Source: Desulfovibrio sp. (lineage in GTDB: Bacteria > Desulfobacterota > Desulfovibrionia > Desulfovibrionales > Desulfovibrionaceae). From it: a stretch of 5,912 nt of DNA. Positions 1-5,761 of this stretch are shown here, in pieces. A program made the translations under genes and the position numbers. The DNA is taken from positions 1 to 5,912 of the forward strand of contig DONZ01000103.1 of the NCBI GenBank assembly GCA_003512875.1. The letters run 5' to 3'. Every line of letters starts with the position of its first letter. The first letter of the stretch is position 1. A model generated the notes under the pieces. That model was not told the DNA's origin, did not search any database, and worked only from the letters and a program-made list of their open reading frames with translations.

Positions 1-263
1 ATATCCCCGATGTGCAGGACGTGCAGGTTGTTGCCATTCCCTCCCGAAAATACGGGGAAGACATCGCCGCTTTCATTCTGACCCGAAACGGAAAAATCAT
101 CAAAGCGGAAGATGTGCGTGATTTTTGCCGCGGACGCATAGCATGGCACAAAATACCCCGTCACGTTGCAACCATTGAAGAATTTCCCCATACTGCCAAC
201 GGAAAAATCCAGAAATTCAAATTAAGAGAACTTGCCGTAGAGCTTTTTGTGCACAATAATTAA
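1..263 (+). CDS. AMP-forming acyl-CoA synthetase, C-terminal fragment (5' end outside the window)
   Basis: This is the last 87 or so residues of an ANL-superfamily (AMP-binding) enzyme. The open frame runs in from the window edge (first full codon at 3), so the GTG at 12 is an internal valine, not a start. The fragment is the mobile C-terminal subdomain. It opens with VQDVQVVAIPSRKYGED, the usual 'neighbour-validation' strand after the hinge, then has a WHKIPRHV stretch and ends with the A10 motif TANGKIQKFKLRE. The lysine of GKIQK (codon 204-206) matches the catalytic lysine that adenylates the carboxylate. The RGRIAWHKIPRHV and GKIQKFKLRE wording resembles short- or medium-chain fatty acyl-CoA synthetases (FadK/COG0318 type), but the substrate cannot be fixed from this end. 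It stops one base before the methyltransferase gene, so the two are probably cotranscribed. It is a different paralogue from the complete ligase at 4022-5755. Confidence 0.88.
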   Translation, partial: IPDVQDVQVVAIPSRKYGEDIAAFILTRNGKIIKAEDVRDFCRGRIAWHKIPRHVATIEEFPHTANGKIQKFKLRELAVELFVHNN

Positions 264-264
264 T

Positions 265-1224
265 ATGGAAAATACTTGCGTCTATATTGCGCCGCGTTTT
301 TTTGAAAACGAACTGAAAAAAGAACTTTTTTATCTTGATATTCCCGTCTTAAGACAATACGGACGTTTTTTTTACTGCGCCAAAACGCCCATACGGCCTG
401 TTTGGGCTCAAAACACGTGGAATTTGCCGCAAACGCTTCCCATTTTGTCCATTGGCGATGCAGCCAAAAAACTCAAGGCTGTCCAAAGAAACTGGCATTC
501 CCACCCCATTGATTTTTTTAGACGGGTTAAACTCATAGAAGAAAAACTGCCTCCCATCCGCTTCAAACCTCATACCTATGGCGAGCCGATCCCGAAAACC
601 AAACTCGGCGCATGGACGCTCCTTGACACGGAAACGCTTTTATACAGTTCCGAAACCTCTTCCCCTTTTCCTAATGGCGAAGTTAATTTTATCGAAAATA
701 AGACAGAACCGCCAAGCAGGGCGTATTTAAAATTATGGGAAATCTTCACCCTTTGCGAAACCTATCCGAAACCGCAGGAAACAGCCGTTGATTTAGGAGC
801 CTGCCCCGGAGGCTGGACTTGGGTGATGGCGAAGCATAAAGTCGACATTCTTGCCATTGACAAAGCGGAAATCACTCCTGAAATACAAAATATGCCCACT
901 GTAACCTATGAGAATAAAAGCGGTTTTTCTTTGCTTCCGCAAGATTTTCCCGCTGTTGACTGGCTTCTTTCCGACATGGCGTGTTATCCGGAAAGGCTTT
1001 ATGAACTTGTGCAAAAATGGCTTGAAAAAGGCTCTGTTAAAAATTTTGTTTTCACCATAAAACTGCAAGGTGGAAACACTAAAGAATCTATTGAGTTATT
1101 TAGAACTATCCCGAACTCTTCACTCATCCACCTATCCTGCAACAAACACGAACTCACGTGGATTTACGGCGAGATACAAAAAAACTTTCAAAAAAAACTT
1201 GACAATAACAGGGCTAATAACTAA
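265..1224 (+). CDS. RlmM/FtsJ-like SAM-dependent 2'-O-ribose rRNA methyltransferase
   Basis: Predicted 319-residue cytoplasmic methyltransferase that would transfer a methyl group from SAM to a ribose 2'-OH, most likely in 23S rRNA. SAM motif I is VDLGACPGGW at residues 175-184, almost the same as the E. coli RlmM motif. The K-D-K-E tetrad of RrmJ/RlmM enzymes is complete: K156 (SRAYLKL), D237 (LLSDMA), K266 (FTIKLQGG) and E296 (KHELTW). A PFPNGEVNF stretch before K156 also matches the RlmM layout. E. coli RlmM has 366 residues with an N-terminal THUMP domain; here the N-terminal part is shorter and I cannot recognise THUMP, so the exact target base is uncertain and no symbol is given. The ATG at 265 is preferred over an in-frame TTG at 247, which would overlap the upstream gene. 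No clear Shine-Dalgarno precedes it, so translation is probably coupled to the upstream stop one base away. The last codons carry the promoter of the HU gene. Confidence 0.85.
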   Translation: MENTCVYIAPRFFENELKKELFYLDIPVLRQYGRFFYCAKTPIRPVWAQNTWNLPQTLPILSIGDAAKKLKAVQRNWHSHPIDFFRRVKLIEEKLPPIRFKPHTYGEPIPKTKLGAWTLLDTETLLYSSETSSPFPNGEVNFIENKTEPPSRAYLKLWEIFTLCETYPKPQETAVDLGACPGGWTWVMAKHKVDILAIDKAEITPEIQNMPTVTYENKSGFSLLPQDFPAVDWLLSDMACYPERLYELVQKWLEKGSVKNFVFTIKLQGGNTKESIELFRTIPNSSLIHLSCNKHELTWIYGEIQKNFQKKLDNNRANN

Positions 1225-1227
1225 ATT
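1199..1227 (+). promoter_or_regulatory. Sigma70-type promoter for the HU gene
   Basis: A perfect -35 hexamer TTGACA (1199-1204) is followed by a 17 bp spacer and the -10 hexamer TAAATT (1222-1227, four of six consensus bases). It overlaps the last codons and stop of the methyltransferase gene. Transcription would start near 1234, leaving a leader of about 48 bases before the HU start. The strong -35, the AT-rich surroundings and the good GGAG ribosome-binding site downstream (1271-1274) fit a highly expressed gene. Read from sequence only. Confidence 0.65.
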
Positions 1228-1281
1228 AATCTTAACGTTTTATGACGTAAACAACATTTTACAAAAAAATGGAGACAAAAA

Positions 1282-1557
1282 ATGACTAAAGCTGAACTCA
1301 TTGAAAAAATCCATGCAAAATCTGGATTGCCTACCAAAGCAAAAACAGAAGCTGCTCTCGACGCGACCATCGCAGCTATTACTGAAAGCCTTTCTGCCGG
1401 TGAATCCATTACTTTAACAGGTTTTGGCAGTTTCAAAGTAACCAAACGTGCCGCACGTAAAGGTCGTAACCCACGTACTGGCGAAGAAATTAAAATTCCT
1501 CCATGCTCAGTTGTAAAATTTACTCCAGGTAAAAACCTTAAAGACGCTGTAAACTAA
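1282..1557 (+). CDS. hup: HU-family DNA-binding protein
   Basis: A 91-residue, full-length HU/IHF-family nucleoid protein that works as a dimer to bend and compact DNA. Residues 1-40 give the two-helix dimerisation body (MTKAELIEKIHAKSGLPTKA onward). The family signature lies at about 48-67: GFGSFKVTKRAARKGRNPRTG. N63-P64 is the arm tip, where the conserved proline intercalates into DNA. The C-terminus FTPGKNLKDAVN is typical of HU, and I favour HU over IHF because of the lysine-rich body and standard GRNPRTGEEIKIP arm. A cysteine at 75 (IPPCSVV) sits where alanine or serine is more usual. GGAG at 1271-1274, seven bases before ATG, sets the start. All four arginines are CGT and prolines are only CCA or CCT, unlike the GCC/GGC/CCC-rich flanking genes, which suggests codon selection for high expression. 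It is a single-gene unit with its own promoter and terminator. Confidence 0.96.
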   Translation: MTKAELIEKIHAKSGLPTKAKTEAALDATIAAITESLSAGESITLTGFGSFKVTKRAARKGRNPRTGEEIKIPPCSVVKFTPGKNLKDAVN

Positions 1558-1574
1558 GTCTTTTTTGCCTACCA

Positions 1575-1588
1575 ATTCAAATTTGAAT
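1575..1588. repeat. Perfect 14-bp palindrome after the HU gene
   Basis: ATTCAAATTTGAAT is its own reverse complement over all 14 bases. It lies 18 bases after the HU stop and directly before the terminator A-tract. It could be a dimeric protein-binding site, a stabilising 3' mRNA structure, or chance in AT-rich DNA. As RNA it would need central unpaired bases, so a stable hairpin is doubtful. Confidence 0.5.
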
Positions 1589-1622
1589 AAAAAAAGCACC
1601 TCGTTGTAAGGTGCTTTTTTTT
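1589..1622 (+). terminator. Rho-independent terminator of the HU gene
   Basis: A 6-bp stem GCACCT (1596-1601) pairs with AGGTGC (1609-1614) across a 7-base loop. It can be lengthened by the A-run 1589-1595 pairing with the T-run 1615-1622. The eight-T tract gives a textbook intrinsic terminator for + strand transcription. The A-tract on the other side means it could also end transcription arriving on the - strand, although no - strand gene is seen nearby. Confidence 0.92.
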
Positions 1623-1625
1623 ATT

Positions 1626-1642
1626 AAAACTTCGGAAGTTTT
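1626..1642. repeat. AT-rich inverted repeat between the HU terminator and dapB
   Basis: AAAACTT (1626-1632) and AAGTTTT (1636-1642) are perfect inverted arms around CGG, and the T-run continues to 1644. It might act as a weak second terminator or as an operator in the dapB leader. The stem has only one G-C pair, so neither role is secure. In the rest of the gap (1643-1702) I see no promoter with two good hexamers; TATGTT (1664-1669) is a possible -10 without a matching -35. Confidence 0.4.
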
Positions 1643-1702
1643 TTATTTCCTTTTCTCAAAACCTATGTTAAACTTTTTCATATTTATTATAAAGGATAAA
1701 CC

Positions 1703-2488
1703 ATGAATACAAATCTTATCATCTTGGGCGCGGGCGGCCGCATGGGTTCCACGCTTATCCGCCTTGCCGCAAATTCAAATGATTTAACCATAGCCGCCGC
1801 TGTCGAACCTAAAACAAGATTTGTATCAAATTTACCGGAACATTGTGTTGTCGCCGCAAATTTGGAAGACTGCATTGAAAAATTCCCCCATGCCGTGATT
1901 ATTGATTTTACTTCCGCAAGTTCCACCATGGAAAATGCCAAATTGGCAGCCCGATACAAAAATCCGCTTGTCATCGGAACAACGGGGCTTAATGCTGAAG
2001 AAAAAAAACAACTGGCTGAATACGCAAAACAAACCCCTATCATGATGTCCCCCAATATGAGCGTGGGTATCAACGTTTTATTGGATATTTTGCCGAAGCT
2101 TACGGCTATGCTCGGCGCCGACTATGATACGGAACTTATGGAAATCCACCATAACCTCAAAAAAGACGCTCCGAGCGGAACAGCCCTGCGCCTTGCCGAA
2201 GCCGTTGCGGAAGGAAAGAAAACCAAATTGGAAGATGTCGCCTGCTACCACCGCGAAGGCATTATCGGCGAAAGACCTGCAAACGAAATCGGCATACAAA
2301 CCTTGCGCGGAGGTGATGTCGTCGGGGTGCACACCGTTTACTATATGGGTGCGGGCGAACGTATTGAAATTACGCACCATGCCCATTCAAGAGAAAATTT
2401 CGCAGGCGGCGCTTTGCGTGCCGCACGCTGGCTTGCAAAACAGGAAGCGGGAAAATTATACTCCATGCACGATGTGCTCAAAGGATAA
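1703..2488 (+). CDS. dapB: 4-hydroxy-tetrahydrodipicolinate reductase
   Basis: A full-length DapB of 261 residues. It reduces the DapA product to tetrahydrodipicolinate with NAD(P)H in the diaminopimelate/lysine pathway, which feeds lysine and peptidoglycan synthesis. The Rossmann loop is GAGGRMG at residues 9-15. E35, just after the second strand, is placed like the E. coli residue that holds the adenosine ribose, consistent with NADH use. IGTTGL (91-96) and SPNMSVGIN (116-124) are conserved cofactor and active-site stretches. The DapB signature is EIHHNLKKDAPSGTAL (147-162): H149 is the expected acid/base, K153 the proton donor, and DAPSGT binds substrate. The C-terminal GGDVVGVHTVYYMGAGERIEI segment is typical. 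AAAGGA (1691-1696), six bases before ATG, fixes the start. It follows the HU terminator, so it needs its own promoter, and it is the first gene of a probable operon with nadE three bases downstream. Confidence 0.97.
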   Translation: MNTNLIILGAGGRMGSTLIRLAANSNDLTIAAAVEPKTRFVSNLPEHCVVAANLEDCIEKFPHAVIIDFTSASSTMENAKLAARYKNPLVIGTTGLNAEEKKQLAEYAKQTPIMMSPNMSVGINVLLDILPKLTAMLGADYDTELMEIHHNLKKDAPSGTALRLAEAVAEGKKTKLEDVACYHREGIIGERPANEIGIQTLRGGDVVGVHTVYYMGAGERIEITHHAHSRENFAGGALRAARWLAKQEAGKLYSMHDVLKG

Positions 2489-2491
2489 ACA

Positions 2492-4000
2492 ATGCGGTTT
2501 TATCTTTATCAATTAAACGGCAAATTGGGAGATATGCAGGAAAACGCCCGTAAAATCGCATCATTCACCCAAAATTTTAAAAACGATGTCTGCACGCTTT
2601 TACCCTCATTGCCGCTCATACAGCACCCCTATTCCGCTGTCAGCCGTATCGGGGGATTTTTTGAACGGGTGAAACGGCATAAGCTTGTCAGCAAAAATAC
2701 CAATATCGTATATGAAAGCCTGTATAAGGGGGAAAAATTTTTTTGGAAAAAAACAGGCGATATTACGTTAAAAAATTCCCTGATACAAATCGGTACGGTA
2801 AAAATTTTCGCTCCCCATTGCCAAGAACCTGATTTTGCCTGTTTTTTGAAAAAACTTGCCGTACCCAAAAAGGCGGACCTGATTTATTTTGCCGCCGCGC
2901 ATAGCTTTTACGAAGGTTTCGACATTCAAGCTCTGCTTTCCCGCTTTGCCAAAAAGCACAAAAAAGCCCTTGTTTATGTCAATGCCTGCGGAGCAAGCGA
3001 CGGAACTGTTTTTGCGGGGCAAAGCATGCTTTTTGATAAAAAAGGCAAGCTGCTGTTAAAATTAAATCCTTTTTCCGAAGACAGCGCTTATTTTGATTTT
3101 GACGGCAGCACACTGCAGGCGGAACCAAAAGAAATTCCGAATATAAATGCGGACGGCTTGCTTTTTTTAGCCGCAAAACAAGCTATTTATGATTATGCTT
3201 ATAAAACAGGAATAAAAAAAGCCGTCATCGGGCTGAGCGGAGGCATGGATTCCGCCCTTGTTGCCGCCCTTGCCTGTGAAGCGTTAGGCAATGAAAATGT
3301 CACCGGCATCATTATGCCCTCGGAATATAATTCAAAAGAAAGCATGGACGACGCGCTCAATCTTGCCCGTAACCTCGGCATGTCCTGCCATGTCATCCCT
3401 ATTTCCGATATCACCCGGTCTTTTGAAAATGCTTTGGCAGACAGTTTTGCAAAAGAAAAAAGTTTTGAAAATGACACCACTTCCGAAAACATTCAAGCCC
3501 GCACACGCGGCAATCTTTTAACCGCTTATGCCAATAAAATCAAAGCAATGGTCATAGGTACCGGCAACAAATCCGAAGCGGCTATGGGATACTGCACGTT
3601 GTACGGCGATACGGTCGGCGCTTTGGAACCTATTGCCGATATTTACAAATCAAGGGTTTATGCCGTTGCAAAATGGTTTAACGAAAGCAAAAAAGAAGAA
3701 ATCATTCCCGGCAACGTCTTTGTCAAAGCCCCTACCGCAGAACTGAAACCCAATCAAAAAGATGAAGACACGCTCCCGCCCTATCCTTATCTTGACAATG
3801 TTCTCTTTCAACTTTTAGAGCAGGGTAAAAATCCCGAAAAAATTCAGGAAGAACATTTGACGCCTGATGATATTTCACTGATTTACCATCGTTTAAAAAC
3901 AAGCGAATTTAAAAGAAAACAATGTCCGTTTCCTGTTATTCTTTCTTCCTGCCCCTTTGGAAAAAAATGGAACCCGCCCTCAAGCGCAAAAATTTTCTAA
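2492..4000 (+). CDS. nadE: NAD+ synthase with degenerate N-terminal glutaminase-like domain
   Basis: A 502-residue protein that makes NAD+ from deamido-NAD+ and ATP. The C-terminal synthetase domain (about 220-502) looks intact: PP-loop GLSGGMDS (247-254), PSEYNSKESMDDA (276-288), ENIQARTRGNLL (332-343), GTGNKSEAAMGYCTLYGD (356-373), AELKPNQKDEDTLPPY (416-431) and EFKRKQCPF (472-480). The N-terminal half (1-215) has the nitrilase-like scaffold of glutamine-dependent NadE, seen in the QLNGKLGD start and VNACGASDGTVFAGQS (163-178). Its Glu-Lys-Cys catalytic triad looks damaged. The usual FPELAL is LPSLPL, with S39 in the Glu place, and the usual ICED is FAPH, with A107 in the Cys place. The catalytic-Lys region around K86-K87 is shortened. 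Ammonia may therefore be the real nitrogen donor. AAGGA (2481-2485), inside the end of dapB, sets the ATG, and the N-terminus aligns with family members. Identity is certain; the glutaminase loss is my hand alignment. Confidence 0.95.
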   Translation: MRFYLYQLNGKLGDMQENARKIASFTQNFKNDVCTLLPSLPLIQHPYSAVSRIGGFFERVKRHKLVSKNTNIVYESLYKGEKFFWKKTGDITLKNSLIQIGTVKIFAPHCQEPDFACFLKKLAVPKKADLIYFAAAHSFYEGFDIQALLSRFAKKHKKALVYVNACGASDGTVFAGQSMLFDKKGKLLLKLNPFSEDSAYFDFDGSTLQAEPKEIPNINADGLLFLAAKQAIYDYAYKTGIKKAVIGLSGGMDSALVAALACEALGNENVTGIIMPSEYNSKESMDDALNLARNLGMSCHVIPISDITRSFENALADSFAKEKSFENDTTSENIQARTRGNLLTAYANKIKAMVIGTGNKSEAAMGYCTLYGDTVGALEPIADIYKSRVYAVAKWFNESKKEEIIPGNVFVKAPTAELKPNQKDEDTLPPYPYLDNVLFQLLEQGKNPEKIQEEHLTPDDISLIYHRLKTSEFKRKQCPFPVILSSCPFGKKWNPPSSAKIF

Positions 4001-4021
4001 ATACAATAATAAGGATGCAGT

Positions 4022-5755
4022 ATGTCAAACCAAGCTACCCCACAATGGCACGCACACTATGAAGGCGACGCCCCGGCGGACTTCGGCTTCACCCCTTCCA
4101 ATTTGCAGGATTTTCTTACAGAAGCAGCAAATACAGCAGGTAAAAACCTTGCCGTGCAATTTCATAATTTCAAAATCACCTATGAAAAGCTCAATGAAAA
4201 AGCGGAAAATCTTGCTGCGAGTTTTCGGAATTTGGGAATTGAAAAAGGGGATAGGATTGCCATTATGCTTCCAAACCTGCCTCAAACCGTTATCGCGTTT
4301 TGGGGGGCGATAAAAGCAGGGGCGATAGTGGTTATGACCAACCCGCTTTATATGGAAAAAGAATTGACCCACCATTTCAACGACTCGAAACCTAAAATCC
4401 TCATCACCCTTGACTTGTTCTGGTCCAAAATCGAACCGCTGAAAGAAATGCTCGGCGTTGAAAAATATGTTATCACAAGAGCTTCCGAAGCGCTTGCTTT
4501 TCCGTTGAATCTCCTGCAAAACCTCAAGGCGAGACGCTCCCACGAATTTATAAAAATCCCTTTCAACGGCAAAACCGTTATCCCTTGGAAAAAACTTCTG
4601 AATACAAAAGAGCGTTATATCGCTCCAAGCTCCGATCCTGCCGCGACCATAGCCCTTTTGCAGTATACCGGCGGGACAACAGGATTTTCCAAAGGGGCGA
4701 TGCTGACCCATGCGAACCTTACCATTCAAATTCAGCAGCTTCTTGAAGTTTTGCATGCGAAAGAACACCCCATGCGGCATTTGTTCATCGGCGTAATGCC
4801 TTTCTTCCATGTTTTCGGACTGGTGGGCTGTTTGATTTTACCCACAGTCTTCAAATCTCCCACTATTCCCGTTCCCCGTTATGTTCCAGCCGACCTGTTG
4901 GAAATCATCAGAAAATACCGTCCGACGTTCTTCTGCGGCGCTCCCGCCATTTATATTTCCTTAATGCAGCAGAAGAAAATCAAAGATATTGACATGACTT
5001 GCATCAAATTCTGCATTTCCGGCTCTTCTCCGTTCCCTCTTGCAAGCCTGAAACGTTTCCAAGAAATGACAAAAGCAAAAATTACCGAAGGACTGGGACT
5101 TACCGAAGCTTCACCCGTTGTTGCCGCCAACCCGCTTTTCGGTTTGCAAAAAGCCGGCTCCATAGGAACGGCTATTCCCGGAACCGAACTTAAAATCGTT
5201 GACCCGGAAGACGGCGTTACGGAATACGGCAACAACCAGCCCGGAGAACTGCTTGCCAAAGGTCCGCAAGTCATGCTCGGCTATTGGAACCATCCTGAAG
5301 AAACCGCCAACAGTATCCGTGACGGCTGGCTTTATACAGGCGATATCGCTTACCGTGACGACGACGGATATTATTTTATTGTGGACAGAAAAAAAGATAT
5401 GGCAATTGTCGGCGGTTACAACGTCTATCCCAGTGAAATCGACGAAGTTCTTTATGAATACCCCAAAATTCATGAAGCGGTTTCCCTCAGTATTCCCCAC
5501 CGCTCGAAAGGTGAAATTTTAAAAGCCTATATCGTTCCAAAACCGGGAGAAAAAATCAATACGGCTGAAATTATGGCATTTTGCCGTGAAAAACTGGCTT
5601 CTTATAAAGTTCCCCGCATGATTGAAATCCGTGAAGAACTCCCGAAAAGCATGGTCGGAAAAATTTTGCGCCGTGCTTTGCGCGATGAAGAAGAGAAAAA
5701 ACTTCAAGCGGAAAAAGACAAAGAAAACAATGCAAAAGAAGAAAACAATCATTGA
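4022..5755 (+). CDS. Long-chain-fatty-acid--CoA ligase (AMP-forming, LcfA/FadD type)
   Basis: A complete 577-residue acyl-CoA synthetase that activates fatty acids to acyl-CoA through an acyl-AMP, for lipid synthesis, remodelling or degradation. ANL motifs occur in order: P-loop YTGGTTGFSKG (215-225), PFFHVFG (260-266), CISGSSPFP (331-339), GLGLTEASP (357-365), GWLYTGD (435-441), hinge region VDRKKDM (454-460), GGYNVYPSEID (464-474) and the A10 motif KSMVGKILRR with catalytic K547. The ordering and wording match Bacillus LcfA closely, including NPLYMEKEL (107-115). Two changes from consensus are S223 for proline in the P-loop and L358 for the usual tyrosine in GYGLTE; both look tolerable. Length is near the family's roughly 560. 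The last 20 or so residues form a Lys/Glu/Asn-rich tail, likely disordered. TAAGGA (4010-4015), six bases before ATG, sets the start. The 21-base gap after nadE holds no terminator, so cotranscription is likely. Chain-length preference cannot be read from the sequence. Confidence 0.94.
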   Translation: MSNQATPQWHAHYEGDAPADFGFTPSNLQDFLTEAANTAGKNLAVQFHNFKITYEKLNEKAENLAASFRNLGIEKGDRIAIMLPNLPQTVIAFWGAIKAGAIVVMTNPLYMEKELTHHFNDSKPKILITLDLFWSKIEPLKEMLGVEKYVITRASEALAFPLNLLQNLKARRSHEFIKIPFNGKTVIPWKKLLNTKERYIAPSSDPAATIALLQYTGGTTGFSKGAMLTHANLTIQIQQLLEVLHAKEHPMRHLFIGVMPFFHVFGLVGCLILPTVFKSPTIPVPRYVPADLLEIIRKYRPTFFCGAPAIYISLMQQKKIKDIDMTCIKFCISGSSPFPLASLKRFQEMTKAKITEGLGLTEASPVVAANPLFGLQKAGSIGTAIPGTELKIVDPEDGVTEYGNNQPGELLAKGPQVMLGYWNHPEETANSIRDGWLYTGDIAYRDDDGYYFIVDRKKDMAIVGGYNVYPSEIDEVLYEYPKIHEAVSLSIPHRSKGEILKAYIVPKPGEKINTAEIMAFCREKLASYKVPRMIEIREELPKSMVGKILRRALRDEEEKKLQAEKDKENNAKEENNH

Positions 5756-5761
5756 TGTAAA

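Noticed and set aside
247..264. Upstream TTG start for the methyltransferase gene, overlapping the acyl-CoA synthetase end
   Set aside because: The six extra residues match nothing in the family, no Shine-Dalgarno lies before the TTG, and ATG 265 directly after the upstream stop is a simpler start.
857..884. TTGACA within the methyltransferase gene followed by TGAAAT at 16 bp
   Set aside because: The -10 matches only four of six bases, spacing is not ideal, and it is far from any gene start. It is explained by Ile-Asp-Lys codons.
1687..2386. Open frames on the - strand opposite dapB
   Set aside because: They have no family motifs and no ribosome-binding sites and mirror the well-supported dapB frame.
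3792..3820. TTGACA within nadE as an internal promoter for the ligase gene
   Set aside because: At 17 bp spacing the -10 position reads TTAGAG, a poor match. The TTGACA comes from Leu-Asp-Asn codons.
4025..4810. Long 261-codon open frame on the - strand opposite the acyl-CoA ligase
   Set aside because: Its product is rich in Phe, Cys, Arg and Gly with no recognisable motif, and it lies fully opposite a gene with complete ANL motifs. It is a codon-composition shadow.
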